From NCBI RefSeq assembly GCF_030730945.1, contig NZ_JAVAMS010000001.1:124001-188000 (forward strand): a DNA stretch of 64,000 nt. Reading direction: 5' to 3'. The first letter of the stretch is position 1, and the number at the start of each line of letters is the position of its first letter. Under the pieces are notes generated by a model. It did no database searches. It saw only the letters and a program-made list of their open reading frames with translations, and had not been told where the DNA came from. Made by a program: the position numbers and the translations under genes. Below, one piece after another: positions 49,093 to 60,345 of this stretch. This DNA comes from Aurantiacibacter poecillastricola (GTDB lineage: Bacteria; Pseudomonadota; Alphaproteobacteria; Sphingomonadales; Sphingomonadaceae).

Positions 49093-51366
49093 TCATGGCA
49101 GCGCCGATAGCAGCGGAAGTCTCCGCAGGCGAACACCGGTTGCACTGGCGAAGGCGTTGGCGACTGCGGGGGCCACCGGAGGTACGCCGATCTCGCCGGG
49201 ATCGAAGGGCTCCTGGACGCTGGGTATCAGCTCGACAAGGATCTCGGGACAGTCCTCCAGCGTGGGCATGGCCAGCGCGGCGAGCCGGCGATGGGTCGGC
49301 AAGCCGTTTGCATAGTCGGTCGCGCAGCCCAGCGCCATGCCGAGGCCGAAGATGAGCCCGCCCTCGATCTGCTGCAGGGCAAGGTCGCGATTGACGATGC
49401 GGCCAAGATTGACCGCGGCGAACAGGCGGCGGACGCGCAAGCCGCCTTCGCCCGCGCTCGCCTCAGCCACGACCGCGATGCGGCCCGTGGCAGGGCCAAG
49501 GTCCATGCGGTGGCACGCGATGCCCTGCCCGCTGCCCGCGCGGCCTCCATCCCATGCGGCGAGGCGAGCGGCGCGTTGCAGGCAGTCGGCCATTTCCGGG
49601 TCCTGCCCAAGCATGGCGATACGGTAGCTCATCGGCTCGCGCTGGTGCCGCTCGGCCAGCTCGTCGATGAAGGATTCGCGCATGAAGCAATTGGTGCCGT
49701 CGGCCTGTCCGCGCATCGGGGCAGTGGGCAGCATGACCGTGACGGGAGCGTGCTCAACCGAGAGATTGGGCACATTGTAGGGACCGGCGAGGCCCGAGAT
49801 GGCAAAGCGATCCGATTCCCCCTCCAGCCCGTCGATAGCGGCCCAGCTGACCTCGTTCTCGAACAGGCGATTGCCGAATTCGCGCATGGTCGGCGGGCTG
49901 GCGACGCGGGCGCGAAGGGTACGGATCGTGCCGGATTCGTCGGTCTCGGCAGCCATCAGGCCAGCGGCGGGCGCGCGTGGGAAGCTGCCGACCATTTCCT
50001 GCCCACGAGACCAGGTGAGTTGCACCGGACGGCCCGCTTCGCGCGCCAGGAGGGCGACCTCGATGGCGACCTGGCTGTCCAGCCGTCGGTCGAAACTTCC
50101 GCCTGCCGATACGGGGTAGAGAACCACGTCGCCAACGCTCATGCCCAGCGCCTTCGCGGCTGCCCTGCGTGCCTGCTCGGGAGCCTGTGTCGGGAGCCAG
50201 AGTTCCAGCAGGCCATCCTCCAGACGGGCGGTGGCGCTGGTCGTCTCGATCGTGGCGTGAATGCCCGGAGCGATGTCGTAGCGCAGCGCAAGGTCCGGGT
50301 CGTATCCCTCGATACCGTTGCCGCGCTTCACGAAGACGATCCCCGGTCCCTCGGCCAGGGCGCGGTCAAGCGCTTCCTCGATGGCGGCGCTATTGGCTGG
50401 TCGATCGATAGCAAAACGCGGGGCGATCCGGACCAGCGCCTGTTCGGCCGCCCACCAGTTCTCGGCGATGGCTGCGAGCCACCGCTTGCCGCGCACCAGC
50501 TGGATCAGACCGCGCTGCCCGCTCGCCAGTGACGGGTCGAAATCGAGCAGTTCGGCCTTGTCGTGCGGCCCGTGGCGGATCGCGGCATAGACCATCCCCG
50601 GCAGCCGCACGTCGCCTGCAAAGAGGTGACTGCCATCGACCTTGGAGGGAAGGTCCAGCCGCGGATATTCGGGTTCGACATCGCTTGCGCCCATGCCTTC
50701 GGGAGGCGGCGGCTCTGCGGGCGGTTCGATCTTCAAGGGGGGCGGGTCGGGCGGCGCGAAGCCTGCCGCTTCCTGCGCAAGCTCGGCGAAGCTGGCGGCG
50801 TTCTCCTCGTGATAGATCACGCCGTTCTGCGCGCGGCACTGCTCCCACGGCACGCCCCAGCGCTCGGCGGCGGCCATGGCCAGCATGGCGCGCGCCGCGG
50901 CCCCTGCATCGCGGCAGGCTGCCTCGTATGCGGCCAGCGTCGTGCCTCGCGCGGTGACGGTGAAGCGCTTGTCGCGGGCCCAGTTCCTCAGCAGCAGGTC
51001 ATCTGTATCATTAGCGAGGGCAGGGATGAGCGGATCCCACAGCGGCGCCCATTCGGCGGCCAGCGGGATATTCGCGTAGGCGCCGCTCACCGGGGCGGGC
51101 TCGACCGCGACTTGTCGCCAGTCCGCGCCCATTTCCATCGCCACGACCTGCGGCAGCAGGGTGGTGACGCCCTGCCCCATTTCCAGCTGCGGCACGGCGA
51201 CCGTCACCACGCCATCGGATGCGATCTTGAGCCAGGCGTCGACCGCGATCTCTCCGGGACGGGGGCTGAGCGGATTGTCGAAACTGCGCGGCACCAGGTG
51301 CCAGGCCACCAGCAATCCGCCGCCGACCGCCGCACCCGCCAGCACTGCGCGCCGGGTCACCCTCAC
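49093..51366 (-). CDS. Molybdenum hydroxylase large subunit (IorB-like), Tat-exported
   Basis: A 757-residue molybdopterin-binding subunit of the xanthine dehydrogenase/isoquinoline oxidoreductase family. A twin-arginine signal (TRRAVLAGAAVGGGLLVAW) begins the protein. VPQLEMGQGVTTLLPQVVAMEMG and APMRGQADGTNCFMRESFIDELA correspond to the cofactor regions, and the FDPGEIGVPPVAPAVANAF end carries the active-site Glu. It oxidises N-heterocycles or aldehydes. No [2Fe-2S] IorA subunit is adjacent. Confidence 0.85.
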   Translation of the reverse strand: MRVTRRAVLAGAAVGGGLLVAWHLVPRSFDNPLSPRPGEIAVDAWLKIASDGVVTVAVPQLEMGQGVTTLLPQVVAMEMGADWRQVAVEPAPVSGAYANIPLAAEWAPLWDPLIPALANDTDDLLLRNWARDKRFTVTARGTTLAAYEAACRDAGAAARAMLAMAAAERWGVPWEQCRAQNGVIYHEENAASFAELAQEAAGFAPPDPPPLKIEPPAEPPPPEGMGASDVEPEYPRLDLPSKVDGSHLFAGDVRLPGMVYAAIRHGPHDKAELLDFDPSLASGQRGLIQLVRGKRWLAAIAENWWAAEQALVRIAPRFAIDRPANSAAIEEALDRALAEGPGIVFVKRGNGIEGYDPDLALRYDIAPGIHATIETTSATARLEDGLLELWLPTQAPEQARRAAAKALGMSVGDVVLYPVSAGGSFDRRLDSQVAIEVALLAREAGRPVQLTWSRGQEMVGSFPRAPAAGLMAAETDESGTIRTLRARVASPPTMREFGNRLFENEVSWAAIDGLEGESDRFAISGLAGPYNVPNLSVEHAPVTVMLPTAPMRGQADGTNCFMRESFIDELAERHQREPMSYRIAMLGQDPEMADCLQRAARLAAWDGGRAGSGQGIACHRMDLGPATGRIAVVAEASAGEGGLRVRRLFAAVNLGRIVNRDLALQQIEGGLIFGLGMALGCATDYANGLPTHRRLAALAMPTLEDCPEILVELIPSVQEPFDPGEIGVPPVAPAVANAFASATGVRLRRLPLLSALP

Positions 51367-51372
51367 TGGAAA

Positions 51373-52341
51373 CTAGCCTTTCGAAGCACTCAGGAACTCG
51401 TTCAGCCGCGCCGCTATTTCCGCGAAGGGCCGGCCATGCTCCGTCTCGTTGGCTGCGGGCGGCTGTCCTGTATCGCTGGCCACGCGGATCTCCATCGCCA
51501 GCGGCACCCTGCCGAGGAACGGCACGCCCAGCGACTGCGCCGCCGCCTCCGTACCGCCCTGCCCGAACGGATTGCTGATGGCGCCGCATTCCGGGCAGAG
51601 ATAGCCCGCCATGTTCTCGACCAGCCCGATGATCGGGACCTGCGCCTGCTTGAACAGGTCCATCGCCCGTGTCGCATCGATCAGGGCAAGGTCCTGCGGC
51701 GTGGAGACGACCACGGCGCCCGTCGGCTTGAACTTCTGCAGCATCGTTAGCTGCACGTCGCCCGTACCCGGCGGCAGGTCGACCAACAGCGTGTCGACAT
51801 CGCCCCAGTCGCCTTCCATCAACTGGGCGAGCGCCTGCCCCACCATCGGCCCGCGCCAGGCGATCGCCCGGCCCGGCTCAACCAGTTGCCCGATCGAGAG
51901 GACGCGCACGCCGAATTCGGTATCGGTCGGGATCAGCGTGTTGTCCTCGGCGCGGATCTTCTCGTTCGCGGTGCCCAGCAGCAAGGGCTGCGAGGGGCCA
52001 TAGATATCGGCGTCCACCACGCCGACCTTGCGCCCTGCATTCGCCAGCGCGACGGCGAGATTGGTGGTAAGCGTGGACTTGCCCACCCCGCCCTTGCCCG
52101 AACCGACCACGATGATCTGCCGGGCGACCTTGTCGGCCATCAGCGCCACGCGCACTTCGTCCACGCCCTCGACAGCGCCGACCGCGTCCTCCAGTTCGCG
52201 CTGCAATTGCGCGGCGGCACTGCGCCCCAGGCCGCCCGCATCGGCGATGATCGTGGCGACGCCATTTGCGAATTTCGTGGATTGGACCATGCCCGAAAGC
52301 TCTGCCGGGATGGCCTCGCGGATTGCTGTATCGCTACTCAT
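51373..52341 (-). CDS. Mrp/ApbC-type iron-sulfur cluster carrier ATPase
   Basis: A 322-residue protein with an N-terminal MIP18-like domain of about 90 residues, then a P-loop IIVVGSGKGGVGKSTLTTNLAVALA, DADIYGPSQPLLLG, DLPPGTGDVQLTM and the cluster-binding CxxC in GYLCPECGA. It delivers Fe-S clusters to apo-enzymes. It ends 6 bp before the molybdenum subunit gene, so it may serve that enzyme's partner. Confidence 0.92.
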   Translation of the reverse strand: MSSDTAIREAIPAELSGMVQSTKFANGVATIIADAGGLGRSAAAQLQRELEDAVGAVEGVDEVRVALMADKVARQIIVVGSGKGGVGKSTLTTNLAVALANAGRKVGVVDADIYGPSQPLLLGTANEKIRAEDNTLIPTDTEFGVRVLSIGQLVEPGRAIAWRGPMVGQALAQLMEGDWGDVDTLLVDLPPGTGDVQLTMLQKFKPTGAVVVSTPQDLALIDATRAMDLFKQAQVPIIGLVENMAGYLCPECGAISNPFGQGGTEAAAQSLGVPFLGRVPLAMEIRVASDTGQPPAANETEHGRPFAEIAARLNEFLSASKG

Positions 52342-52477
52342 GGACAGGACTGCTAGCGCCTTCGCCGCGCAAGGTCAGCAATATTGGGCCTAAGACCCCC
52401 TGTTTTTTGCGCAAAGCCTTCCTATACAGAATGGCATGACGATTCCGGGTGGGTTTTTCGAAAGGTTCGGCCTCGCA

Positions 52478-53614
52478 ATGGCTGGCAAGCGCAATCCCTG
52501 GGGCAAGCCCTCGGGCGGCTCCGGCGGTTCGGACGATGGCGGCAATGGTGACGATGGCGATACGCCGCCCTCGCGCGGGCCGCGAAATCCCTGGCTGCCC
52601 GGTGGCGGCACAAGCGGTTCGGATCGCCCGCGACGCTCCTCCAATATCGAGGATATCTTCAAGAACCGCGGCCCCGAAGGCCCGCGTCGGCGCGGTGGTG
52701 GCGGTCCGGGTGGACCCAACTTCCGCATGCCGCAACGCCCCGGCGGGGGGAGCTGGTTCCCGCTCATCCTGATCGCGATCGTCGCGGTCTGGCTGTTCGC
52801 CACGTCGATCCATTTCATCCAGCCGCGCGAGCAGGGCACCGTTACCTGGCTGGGCGGCAAGTATTCGCGCACGCTCAATCCCGGCACCGAATGGACGCTG
52901 CCCTGGCCTATCCAGGACGTGAACATCCAGAACGTGAGCGAAATTCGCCGCGACACCATCGGTGAAGGAGCCGAGAACCTTATCCTGACGGGCGACCAGA
53001 ACCTCGTCGACCTGTCCTATCTCGTGCGCTGGAACATCAAGGACCTCGTGCTCTACGAATTCCAGCTGGCCGATCCGCAGGAAACCCTGCGCGAGGCCGC
53101 GGAAAGTGCCATGCGTGCAGCTATTGCCGAGACCGATCTCGACACCGTGCTCTCGGGCGCGGGCCGTGAGCAGGTGGAGACGCGCGTGCGCTCGCGCATG
53201 CAGGCGCTGCTCGACACCTATGGCGCGGGCATTGCCGTGCAGGGCGTGGAAATCGCCCGGACCGAGGCGCCGCAACAGGTGATCGAGGCGTTCAACGACG
53301 TGCTCGCCGCCCGCCAGGACGCCGAGCGCAACCTCAACGAGGCGCGCCGCTACGAGCAGCAGCTGCTGGCGCAGGCGCAGGGTAGCGCGGCCGAGTTCAA
53401 CGAGATCTACGAACAATACCGCCTCGCCCCCGAAGTGACGCGTCGCCGCCTGTATTACGAGACCATGGAGGGCGTCCTGCGCGACACCGACAAGACCATT
53501 ATCGAGGCCGATGGCGTCACGCCTTACCTCCCGCTTCCCGAAGTGCGCCGTCGCCAGACGGAGAGTCAGGGCCCGACCCTGACCGTCGGCCCCGGCCAGC
53601 AGGGAGGGCAGTAA
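52478..53614 (+). CDS. hflK: FtsH protease regulator HflK
   Basis: A 378-residue SPFH-domain protein. After a Gly/Arg-rich cytoplasmic tail (RRGGGGPGG) comes one membrane helix (WFPLILIAIVAVWLFATSIHFI) and the SPFH domain (REQGTVTWLGGKYSRTLNPGTEWTLPWPIQDVNIQNV), then a coiled coil. With HflC it encloses FtsH. The start at 52478 (MAGKRNPWGKP) is preferred, but an in-frame ATG at 52436 is possible. Confidence 0.92.
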   Translation: MAGKRNPWGKPSGGSGGSDDGGNGDDGDTPPSRGPRNPWLPGGGTSGSDRPRRSSNIEDIFKNRGPEGPRRRGGGGPGGPNFRMPQRPGGGSWFPLILIAIVAVWLFATSIHFIQPREQGTVTWLGGKYSRTLNPGTEWTLPWPIQDVNIQNVSEIRRDTIGEGAENLILTGDQNLVDLSYLVRWNIKDLVLYEFQLADPQETLREAAESAMRAAIAETDLDTVLSGAGREQVETRVRSRMQALLDTYGAGIAVQGVEIARTEAPQQVIEAFNDVLAARQDAERNLNEARRYEQQLLAQAQGSAAEFNEIYEQYRLAPEVTRRRLYYETMEGVLRDTDKTIIEADGVTPYLPLPEVRRRQTESQGPTLTVGPGQQGGQ

Positions 53615-53615
53615 C

Positions 53616-54455
53616 ATGTGGGAACGGTACAAGGCTGCCTTCATCGCCATCATCGTGCTGGCGGTCGTGGTCATCAGCACCATGGTGATCGTGCCCGAGA
53701 CGCATCAGGGCGTCGTGATCCGCACCGGTGAACCCAACCGCGTGATCAACCGCTTCGACCCGGACGAGCCCTATGGCGAGACAGGCGCGGGCCTTTCCTG
53801 GCGCATTCCCATCCTTGAGCGGGTGCAGCTGGTGGATCGCCGCGTTCTCGACCTCGACATGGAAGGCGAGACCGTGCTGTCGAACGACCAGCAGCGTCTC
53901 GAGGTGAACGCCTATGCGCGCTATCGCATCTTCGACCCGGTGCTGTTCGTGCAGACCGCATCGAGCGAGGACCAGCTCGTCAACCAGCTCGAACCGATCC
54001 TGACCTCCGTGCTGCGGCAGGAACTGGGCCGACGCACCTTTGCCAGCCTGCTGACGCCAGAGCGCGGCACCGCGATGAGCAATATCCGCGCCGCGCTCGA
54101 CCGGCAGGCCCGCCAGTATGGCGCGCAGGTCATCGACGTGCGCATCAAGCGGGCCGACCTGCCGCAGGGCACGCCACTTGAAGCCGCTTTCAACCGCATG
54201 CGTTCGGACCGGCAGGAAGAGGCCGAGACGATCCGCGCCGGTGGACGCCGCGATGCGCAGATCATCCGCGCCGAGGCCGAGGCCAATGCGGCGCAAATCT
54301 ATGCCGAGGCCTACAACCAGGATCCGGGGTTCTACGACTTCTTCCGCGCCATGCAGTCCTATCGCACCACCTTCCAGTCGGGCGATGGCGAGAGTTCGAT
54401 CATCCTGAGCCCTGACAACGAGTATCTCCGCCAGTTCCGCAATCCCGGCCAGTAA
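53616..54455 (+). CDS. hflC: FtsH protease regulator HflC
   Basis: A 279-residue SPFH protein with an N-terminal membrane anchor (AAFIAIIVLAVVVISTMVIV), the HQGVVIRTGEPNRVINRFDP start of the SPFH domain, and a long helical C-terminal part (IRAEAEANAAQIYAEAYNQDPGFYDFFRAMQSYR). It follows hflK by 1 bp, with AGGGAGGG as its binding site. It modulates FtsH access to membrane proteins. Confidence 0.93.
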   Translation: MWERYKAAFIAIIVLAVVVISTMVIVPETHQGVVIRTGEPNRVINRFDPDEPYGETGAGLSWRIPILERVQLVDRRVLDLDMEGETVLSNDQQRLEVNAYARYRIFDPVLFVQTASSEDQLVNQLEPILTSVLRQELGRRTFASLLTPERGTAMSNIRAALDRQARQYGAQVIDVRIKRADLPQGTPLEAAFNRMRSDRQEEAETIRAGGRRDAQIIRAEAEANAAQIYAEAYNQDPGFYDFFRAMQSYRTTFQSGDGESSIILSPDNEYLRQFRNPGQ

Positions 54456-54597
54456 CCGGTCGGAGCGGACGACTACAAATGTCGTTAAAGGCGCGTTCAG
54501 CCGGTTTGGAGTGGATAGCGCCTTTCCAAGGACGGAACGAAAAACGCCCCCGTGCAAAGAGCATGAAAGGGCGAAAGTAGACAGAGGACAAAAGGAC

Positions 54598-56142
<1,545 letters not shown>

Positions 56143-56149
56143 TCACTGA

Positions 56150-56179
56150 CCATCCCCGCCTTGCGTAAGGCGGGGATGG
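56150..56179. repeat. Perfect 13-bp-arm hairpin between convergent genes
   Basis: CCATCCCCGCCTT and AAGGCGGGGATGG pair around GCGT. It lies between the protease stop (56142) and the PBP1A stop (56231). It lacks a T tract, so it may be a Rho-dependent or processing structure. Confidence 0.6.
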
Positions 56180-56230
56180 CCGGTTCCCTCCGAAAACTTT
56201 ACCTGAACTGCATGCGTCGCGGGGACCGCG

Positions 56231-58459
56231 CTAGCGCGGTTGCTCGTCGCCCGTAGGAGAACGCCCGGTGGCGCGTTCGAGGAAATCGTCGCTTGCCGCC
56301 TGCGGAGGTTCGGGCTGCGGGCGTGAGGGCTGGGGCCGCGACGGCTGCGTGCTGCGCGGGGACGGCGCCTCGTCCGTCTCGTCGTAGCGCCCACGCGGAT
56401 CGAGCGGATCGCGGCGGACGTTCTCGCCCTCGCCCTCGACATCGAAACCGTCGCCATAGCGCCCGCGATTGCCGCCGGGATCGACGAGATTGCCCTGCTC
56501 GTCGATATAGAAATAGTAGTCCTCGTCCTCCTCGCCGAAGTAGAATTCGTCATCCGGCTCCAGCTGCCATTCGGGCAATTGCAGGTCGGTATCGAATTCC
56601 TCCACCGGCCGGTCGCGCACCGCATAGCGCATGAAGGCCGCGAAAGCCTGCGCGGGGGCACGGCCGCCCTGCAGGCCGGGAACGCGGCTGTTGTCGTCCA
56701 TGCCCATCCACACGCCGGTGGTAATGCCGCTCGAGAAGCCGACGAAGTAACCGTCGCGGTTGGTACTGGTGGTCCCGGTCTTGCCTGCAACGGGACGCCC
56801 GATGTCCGCGGCGCGCCCGGTGCCGGTGGCGACGGCAGTCTGCAGCAGATCGGTAATGCCGGCTGCCACGTAATCCGGCACCAGCGTATAGGTGCGGGCG
56901 GCCTGGTGCCGGTAGAGCTCCTCGCCATCGGCGGTAGTGACGCGCAGGATGCCGTAGGGCTCCACTGAGCGCCCACCAGCCGAGACCGCGGCAAAGGCGC
57001 GCACCATGTCGATCAGGCGCACCTCCGAAGTGCCCAGCACCATGGAGGGATAGGTACTGATCGGCGTGGTGATGCCGAAGCGGCGCGCCATGCTGGCAAC
57101 GTTGGAGAAGCCGACCTCGTTGCCGAGCTGCGCCGCCACCGTGTTCTTGGAATAGGCAAAGGCGCTGCGCACGTCGATCTCGCCGGCATAGGTGCCGCCG
57201 GAATTGCGCGGGCTCCAGTCGTTGATCGTTACCGGCACGTCCTGCACCCGGTCGTCCGGGGTGTAACCCGCTTCCAGCGCGGCGAGATAGACGAACAGTT
57301 TCCACGAAGAGCCCGGCTGGCGCATCGCATCGGTCGCGCGGTTGTAGTTGGATGTAACGTAATCGGTGCCGCCGACCATAGCCAGGATCGCCCCGTCCCG
57401 GTCGAGGCTGACGAGCGCGCCCTGCGTATCGCCCGGAGTGCTGGACTGGATCGCCGTGGTGGCGGCGCGCTGCATGCCGACATCCAGCGTGGTCCACACC
57501 TCGATCGGCTCGAACGTGTCGTTGGGCAGCAGCAGGTCGAGCTGGGGCAGCGCCCAGTCGGTGAAATAGCGGATGGAATTCTGCCCCTCCGTCGTGGAGA
57601 GGTTCACCGCGCTCACGTCCACTTGCCGGGCCACGGCGGGGTCGAGATCGCCATAGCGCACCATCTGTCCCACCACCACATTGGCGCGGCTGACCGCGGC
57701 ATCGACATCGGCCGTCGGCGAATAGCGGCTGGGCGCCTTCACCAGGCCAGCGATGATCGCCGCTTCCTCAAGGCTCAGCTCGCGCGCGGAATGGCTGAAG
57801 AACTTGCGGCTGGCGGAATCGATGCCGTAGGCGCCGCCGCCGAAATAGACCTTGTTCAGATAGAGCTCGAGGATCTGCTCTTTTGAAAAGCGCCATTCGA
57901 GCGCCATTGCCAGCACCGCTTCGCGCAGCTTGCGATCCAGCGTGCGGTTGGAATTCAGGAAGACGTTGCGCGCCAGCTGCTGCGTGATGGTGGATGTGGC
58001 GCTGACCTGTCGGTCGTCCGATATGGCATTGTAGACGGCGCGCACCAGACCCGCGGGATCGACGCCGAAATGCGAATAGAAACGGTGGTCCTCCACCGAG
58101 ACCATCGCGTGTTTCATGACGTCGGGTATCTCGTCGGAGTTCAGCCACTGGCCATAGCTCGGCCCCAGTTCGACGATCTGCGATCCGTCGCGGGCCCGCA
58201 CCAGAATGGTCTGCCCCTGCTGGCTTTCGCGCAAGGAGGCGTAGGAAGGCAGGCTGCGCGAGGCGAAGAACACGGCGGTGGCAAGGCCGATGGCCGCGAG
58301 CAGCGCCACGAAGGTGCCGGTGATCGCCAGCCGTTTCGTCCAGCGCCACATCACCGCGCCGGGGCCGCGCTCGGCCTTTTCCCGTGCGCGCGCCTCAGCC
58401 GCCGCCTTGCGCGTGCGGTCGCCTCTCTTGTTGGAGCCAGAGCTCCGCCGCCTCGACAT
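56231..58459 (-). CDS. Penicillin-binding protein 1A-type bifunctional synthase
   Basis: A 742-residue PBP. The cytoplasmic basic tail and membrane helix (ITGTFVALLAAIGLATAVFFA) precede the GT51 glycosyltransferase (catalytic E123 in EDHRFYSHFG, plus STITQQLARN). The transpeptidase has S384-x-x-K (SSWKLF), SKN (S437) and KTGTT. A Pro/Arg/Glu-rich C-terminal tail (RSTQPSRPQPSRPQPEPPQ) follows. It polymerises and cross-links peptidoglycan. The gene is convergent with the protease. Confidence 0.95.
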   Translation of the reverse strand: MSRRRSSGSNKRGDRTRKAAAEARAREKAERGPGAVMWRWTKRLAITGTFVALLAAIGLATAVFFASRSLPSYASLRESQQGQTILVRARDGSQIVELGPSYGQWLNSDEIPDVMKHAMVSVEDHRFYSHFGVDPAGLVRAVYNAISDDRQVSATSTITQQLARNVFLNSNRTLDRKLREAVLAMALEWRFSKEQILELYLNKVYFGGGAYGIDSASRKFFSHSARELSLEEAAIIAGLVKAPSRYSPTADVDAAVSRANVVVGQMVRYGDLDPAVARQVDVSAVNLSTTEGQNSIRYFTDWALPQLDLLLPNDTFEPIEVWTTLDVGMQRAATTAIQSSTPGDTQGALVSLDRDGAILAMVGGTDYVTSNYNRATDAMRQPGSSWKLFVYLAALEAGYTPDDRVQDVPVTINDWSPRNSGGTYAGEIDVRSAFAYSKNTVAAQLGNEVGFSNVASMARRFGITTPISTYPSMVLGTSEVRLIDMVRAFAAVSAGGRSVEPYGILRVTTADGEELYRHQAARTYTLVPDYVAAGITDLLQTAVATGTGRAADIGRPVAGKTGTTSTNRDGYFVGFSSGITTGVWMGMDDNSRVPGLQGGRAPAQAFAAFMRYAVRDRPVEEFDTDLQLPEWQLEPDDEFYFGEEDEDYYFYIDEQGNLVDPGGNRGRYGDGFDVEGEGENVRRDPLDPRGRYDETDEAPSPRSTQPSRPQPSRPQPEPPQAASDDFLERATGRSPTGDEQPR

Positions 58460-58561
58460 CTGCCGTCAAATTCCTGCGTTTTACGCGCGCCATGCGCTTT
58501 CAATGCGGTTTGCGCAGCGATGCATAGGGCAATCGTAATAAAGCGTGAACGGGCAGCAGCC

Positions 58562-58984
58562 TCAATCCGTGTCTTTATCGTCAGGTTCGAATTCCAGCGC
58601 TGCTGAATTGATGCAGTAGCGCAGGCCTTCGGGGCCCGGTCCGTCGGGGAAGACGTGGCCGAGATGGCCCGCGCACCGGCTGCATACAACCTCGGTGCGA
58701 ACCATGCCGTGCGAGACATCCTGGTTGGTCTCGACAGCGGACTGGTCGGCGGGCGCGGTGAAGCTGGGCCAGCCGGAACCGCTATCGTACTTGTCGTCGC
58801 TCTCGAACAGGGGCTGGCCGCAACCGGCGCACTTGTATTCGCCCTCGGCCTTGTTCTTTTCGTACTTGCCGGTGAAGGCGCGCTCGGTTCCGGCCTCGCG
58901 CAGCACGCGGTATTGCTCGGGCGTCAGCTTCTCGCGCCATTCGGCTTCGGAGAGCTGGATCTTGTCGGTGGTTTTCTCGGTCAT
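58562..58984 (-). CDS. msrB: Peptide-methionine (R)-S-oxide reductase MsrB
   Basis: A 140-residue MsrB. Zinc-binding pairs are C52/C55 (CAGC) and C101/C104 (CSRC); the catalytic Cys124 is in [23 protein letters not shown] is the substrate loop. It reduces R-sulfoxides. It pairs functionally with MsrA at 45.1 kb. It follows a hairpin-rich spacer downstream of the GST gene. Confidence 0.96.
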   Translation of the reverse strand: MTEKTTDKIQLSEAEWREKLTPEQYRVLREAGTERAFTGKYEKNKAEGEYKCAGCGQPLFESDDKYDSGSGWPSFTAPADQSAVETNQDVSHGMVRTEVVCSRCAGHLGHVFPDGPGPEGLRYCINSAALEFEPDDKDTD

Positions 58985-59235
58985 GGGTGATCCTTTGTGT
59001 TTCGCACCTGCCTCCGCAGGTGCGTCCTCGCTAGATGCGCAGGCAAGCTGCGCCCGCTGCGGGCGGGCGTTCGCCCTTGCGATCGGCTTTGCCGACCGGA
59101 TTGCACATCTTCACAACTGTCGAGGAGAATATCGGTTCGCGATCAGCGAACCGCAAGGCCGAACGGCCGCCCGAGCCTATGCGAGGAGCCAGGCAGCGCG
59201 CACGCGCTGCGCCCGGCGCCCTCAGGCTCTAATGA
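58985..59235. repeat. Hairpin-rich spacer upstream of msrB
   Basis: This 250-bp gap has no gene. It contains GCACCTGC-CTCC-GCAGGTGC (59004-59023), CCCGC...GCGGG-type pairs near 59051-59069, CGGTTCGC-GATCA-GCGAACCG (59133-59153) and GGCCGAACGGCC (59158-59169). The density of perfect inverted repeats suggests mobile REP-type sequences. An msrB promoter must also lie here or upstream. Confidence 0.5.
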
Positions 59236-59907
59236 TCACGCATTCACATCCGCGTAGTGACGCGGTGCGGGAATGCCTTCCATCTTCTGCTTCAGCAGCG
59301 GCGCGAAGGAGGGGCGGCTTTTCATGACGCGGTACCAGCCGTGCGCGCTCTCGTGCCCCGACCAATCAATTCCGCCAAGGTAATCGATCACGGAAACCTG
59401 CGCGGCGGCGGCGAAATCGGCGAGGCTCAGCTGCGCGCCCGCCAGCCAGCGGCGATTGTCCACCAGCCAGTCCAGGTAGTCGAGATGCTCGTGCGTCAGG
59501 CGCATGGCCGCGCGCAGCGTGGCGCTGTCGGGCGATTGCCGCAGGACGAGGCGCTTCTTCATCTTCTCGTAGAGCAGCAGTTCGGTAACGTCGCCGTAGA
59601 GATTGTCATCGAACAAGGCGGTCAGGCGGCGCACTTCGGCGCGGGCGACGGCGGAGCCGGGGATGAGCGGGCTGCGGTCCTCGGTCTCCTCGAAATACTC
59701 GCAGATCGCCTGGCTGTCGGTCAGGACCAGCTTGCCGTCCTGCCGCTCCAGCACCGGGGTTCGGCTGGCGGCGTTCAGCCCATGGATCGGCTCGTCCGCG
59801 CGCCAGGGATAGGCAAGCTGCAGGACGAACGGCACCTTCTTCTCGGAAAGCACCAGCTGCACCTTCCGGCTGAACGGACACAAGGGGAAATGGTAGAGTT
59901 GCCACAT
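59236..59907 (-). CDS. Glutathione S-transferase family protein
   Basis: A 223-residue GST: thioredoxin-like N-terminal domain (LYHFPLCPFSRKVQLVLSEKKVPFVLQ with a CPFS motif, then LTDSQAICEYFEETE, the glutathione gamma-Glu site) and helical C-terminal domain with the capping motif QLSLADFAAAAQVSVIDYLGGI. Members act in detoxification or in ether-bond cleavage of lignin dimers, but this one is not distinctive enough to assign. The gene seems monocistronic. Confidence 0.88.
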   Translation of the reverse strand: MWQLYHFPLCPFSRKVQLVLSEKKVPFVLQLAYPWRADEPIHGLNAASRTPVLERQDGKLVLTDSQAICEYFEETEDRSPLIPGSAVARAEVRRLTALFDDNLYGDVTELLLYEKMKKRLVLRQSPDSATLRAAMRLTHEHLDYLDWLVDNRRWLAGAQLSLADFAAAAQVSVIDYLGGIDWSGHESAHGWYRVMKSRPSFAPLLKQKMEGIPAPRHYADVNA

Positions 59908-59970
59908 GCCTGCTGTTGCTAATGCCGCAACATGGCATCCGGGTCCAGCGAGCAGGCGGTTTCTCCGGCG

Positions 59971-60321
59971 TTATTCGGCGGGAAGCATCGCCAGGCACAC
60001 CGGCATGACTTCGCCCAGCGTGCCCTTGTCCCAGATGTCCTGCGCTTCGGCGGACAGGGCAGCGGCAATCTGCTCGCGGTCGAGCCCCGCCTCATCCATC
60101 ACCTGGGCCGAGGCACGCACGAAGAATTCGCGGCCCCGTTCGTTCATGTCCGGAAAGCGCTGCGCCTCCTCATTGCCGTTCGCCTGCCCCTCGGCAACCA
60201 GGGCGAAGGCGGCCGAGCAGCGCAGCAGCATGCGCTGGTCGAGGCTGAGCTGGGGCATTGCCTGCGCGGCGGCGAGCGAAGGCGCGAGAAGCGCGGCGAC
60301 GGCAAGGATGATCCGGGTCAT
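59971..60321 (-). CDS. Small exported protein of unknown function
   Basis: A 116-residue protein with a Sec signal peptide (ILAVAALLAPSLAAAQA) and a helical body containing two cysteines (LLRCSAAF, PVCLAML). No family is recognised. The Cys pair could form a disulfide in the periplasm. It follows the NTF2-fold gene (60346-60873) by 24 bp on the same strand and may be cotranscribed with it. Confidence 0.65.
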   Translation of the reverse strand: MTRIILAVAALLAPSLAAAQAMPQLSLDQRMLLRCSAAFALVAEGQANGNEEAQRFPDMNERGREFFVRASAQVMDEAGLDREQIAAALSAEAQDIWDKGTLGEVMPVCLAMLPAE

Positions 60322-60345
60322 GGGCGGTCTCTAGCAGGGCGCAGA

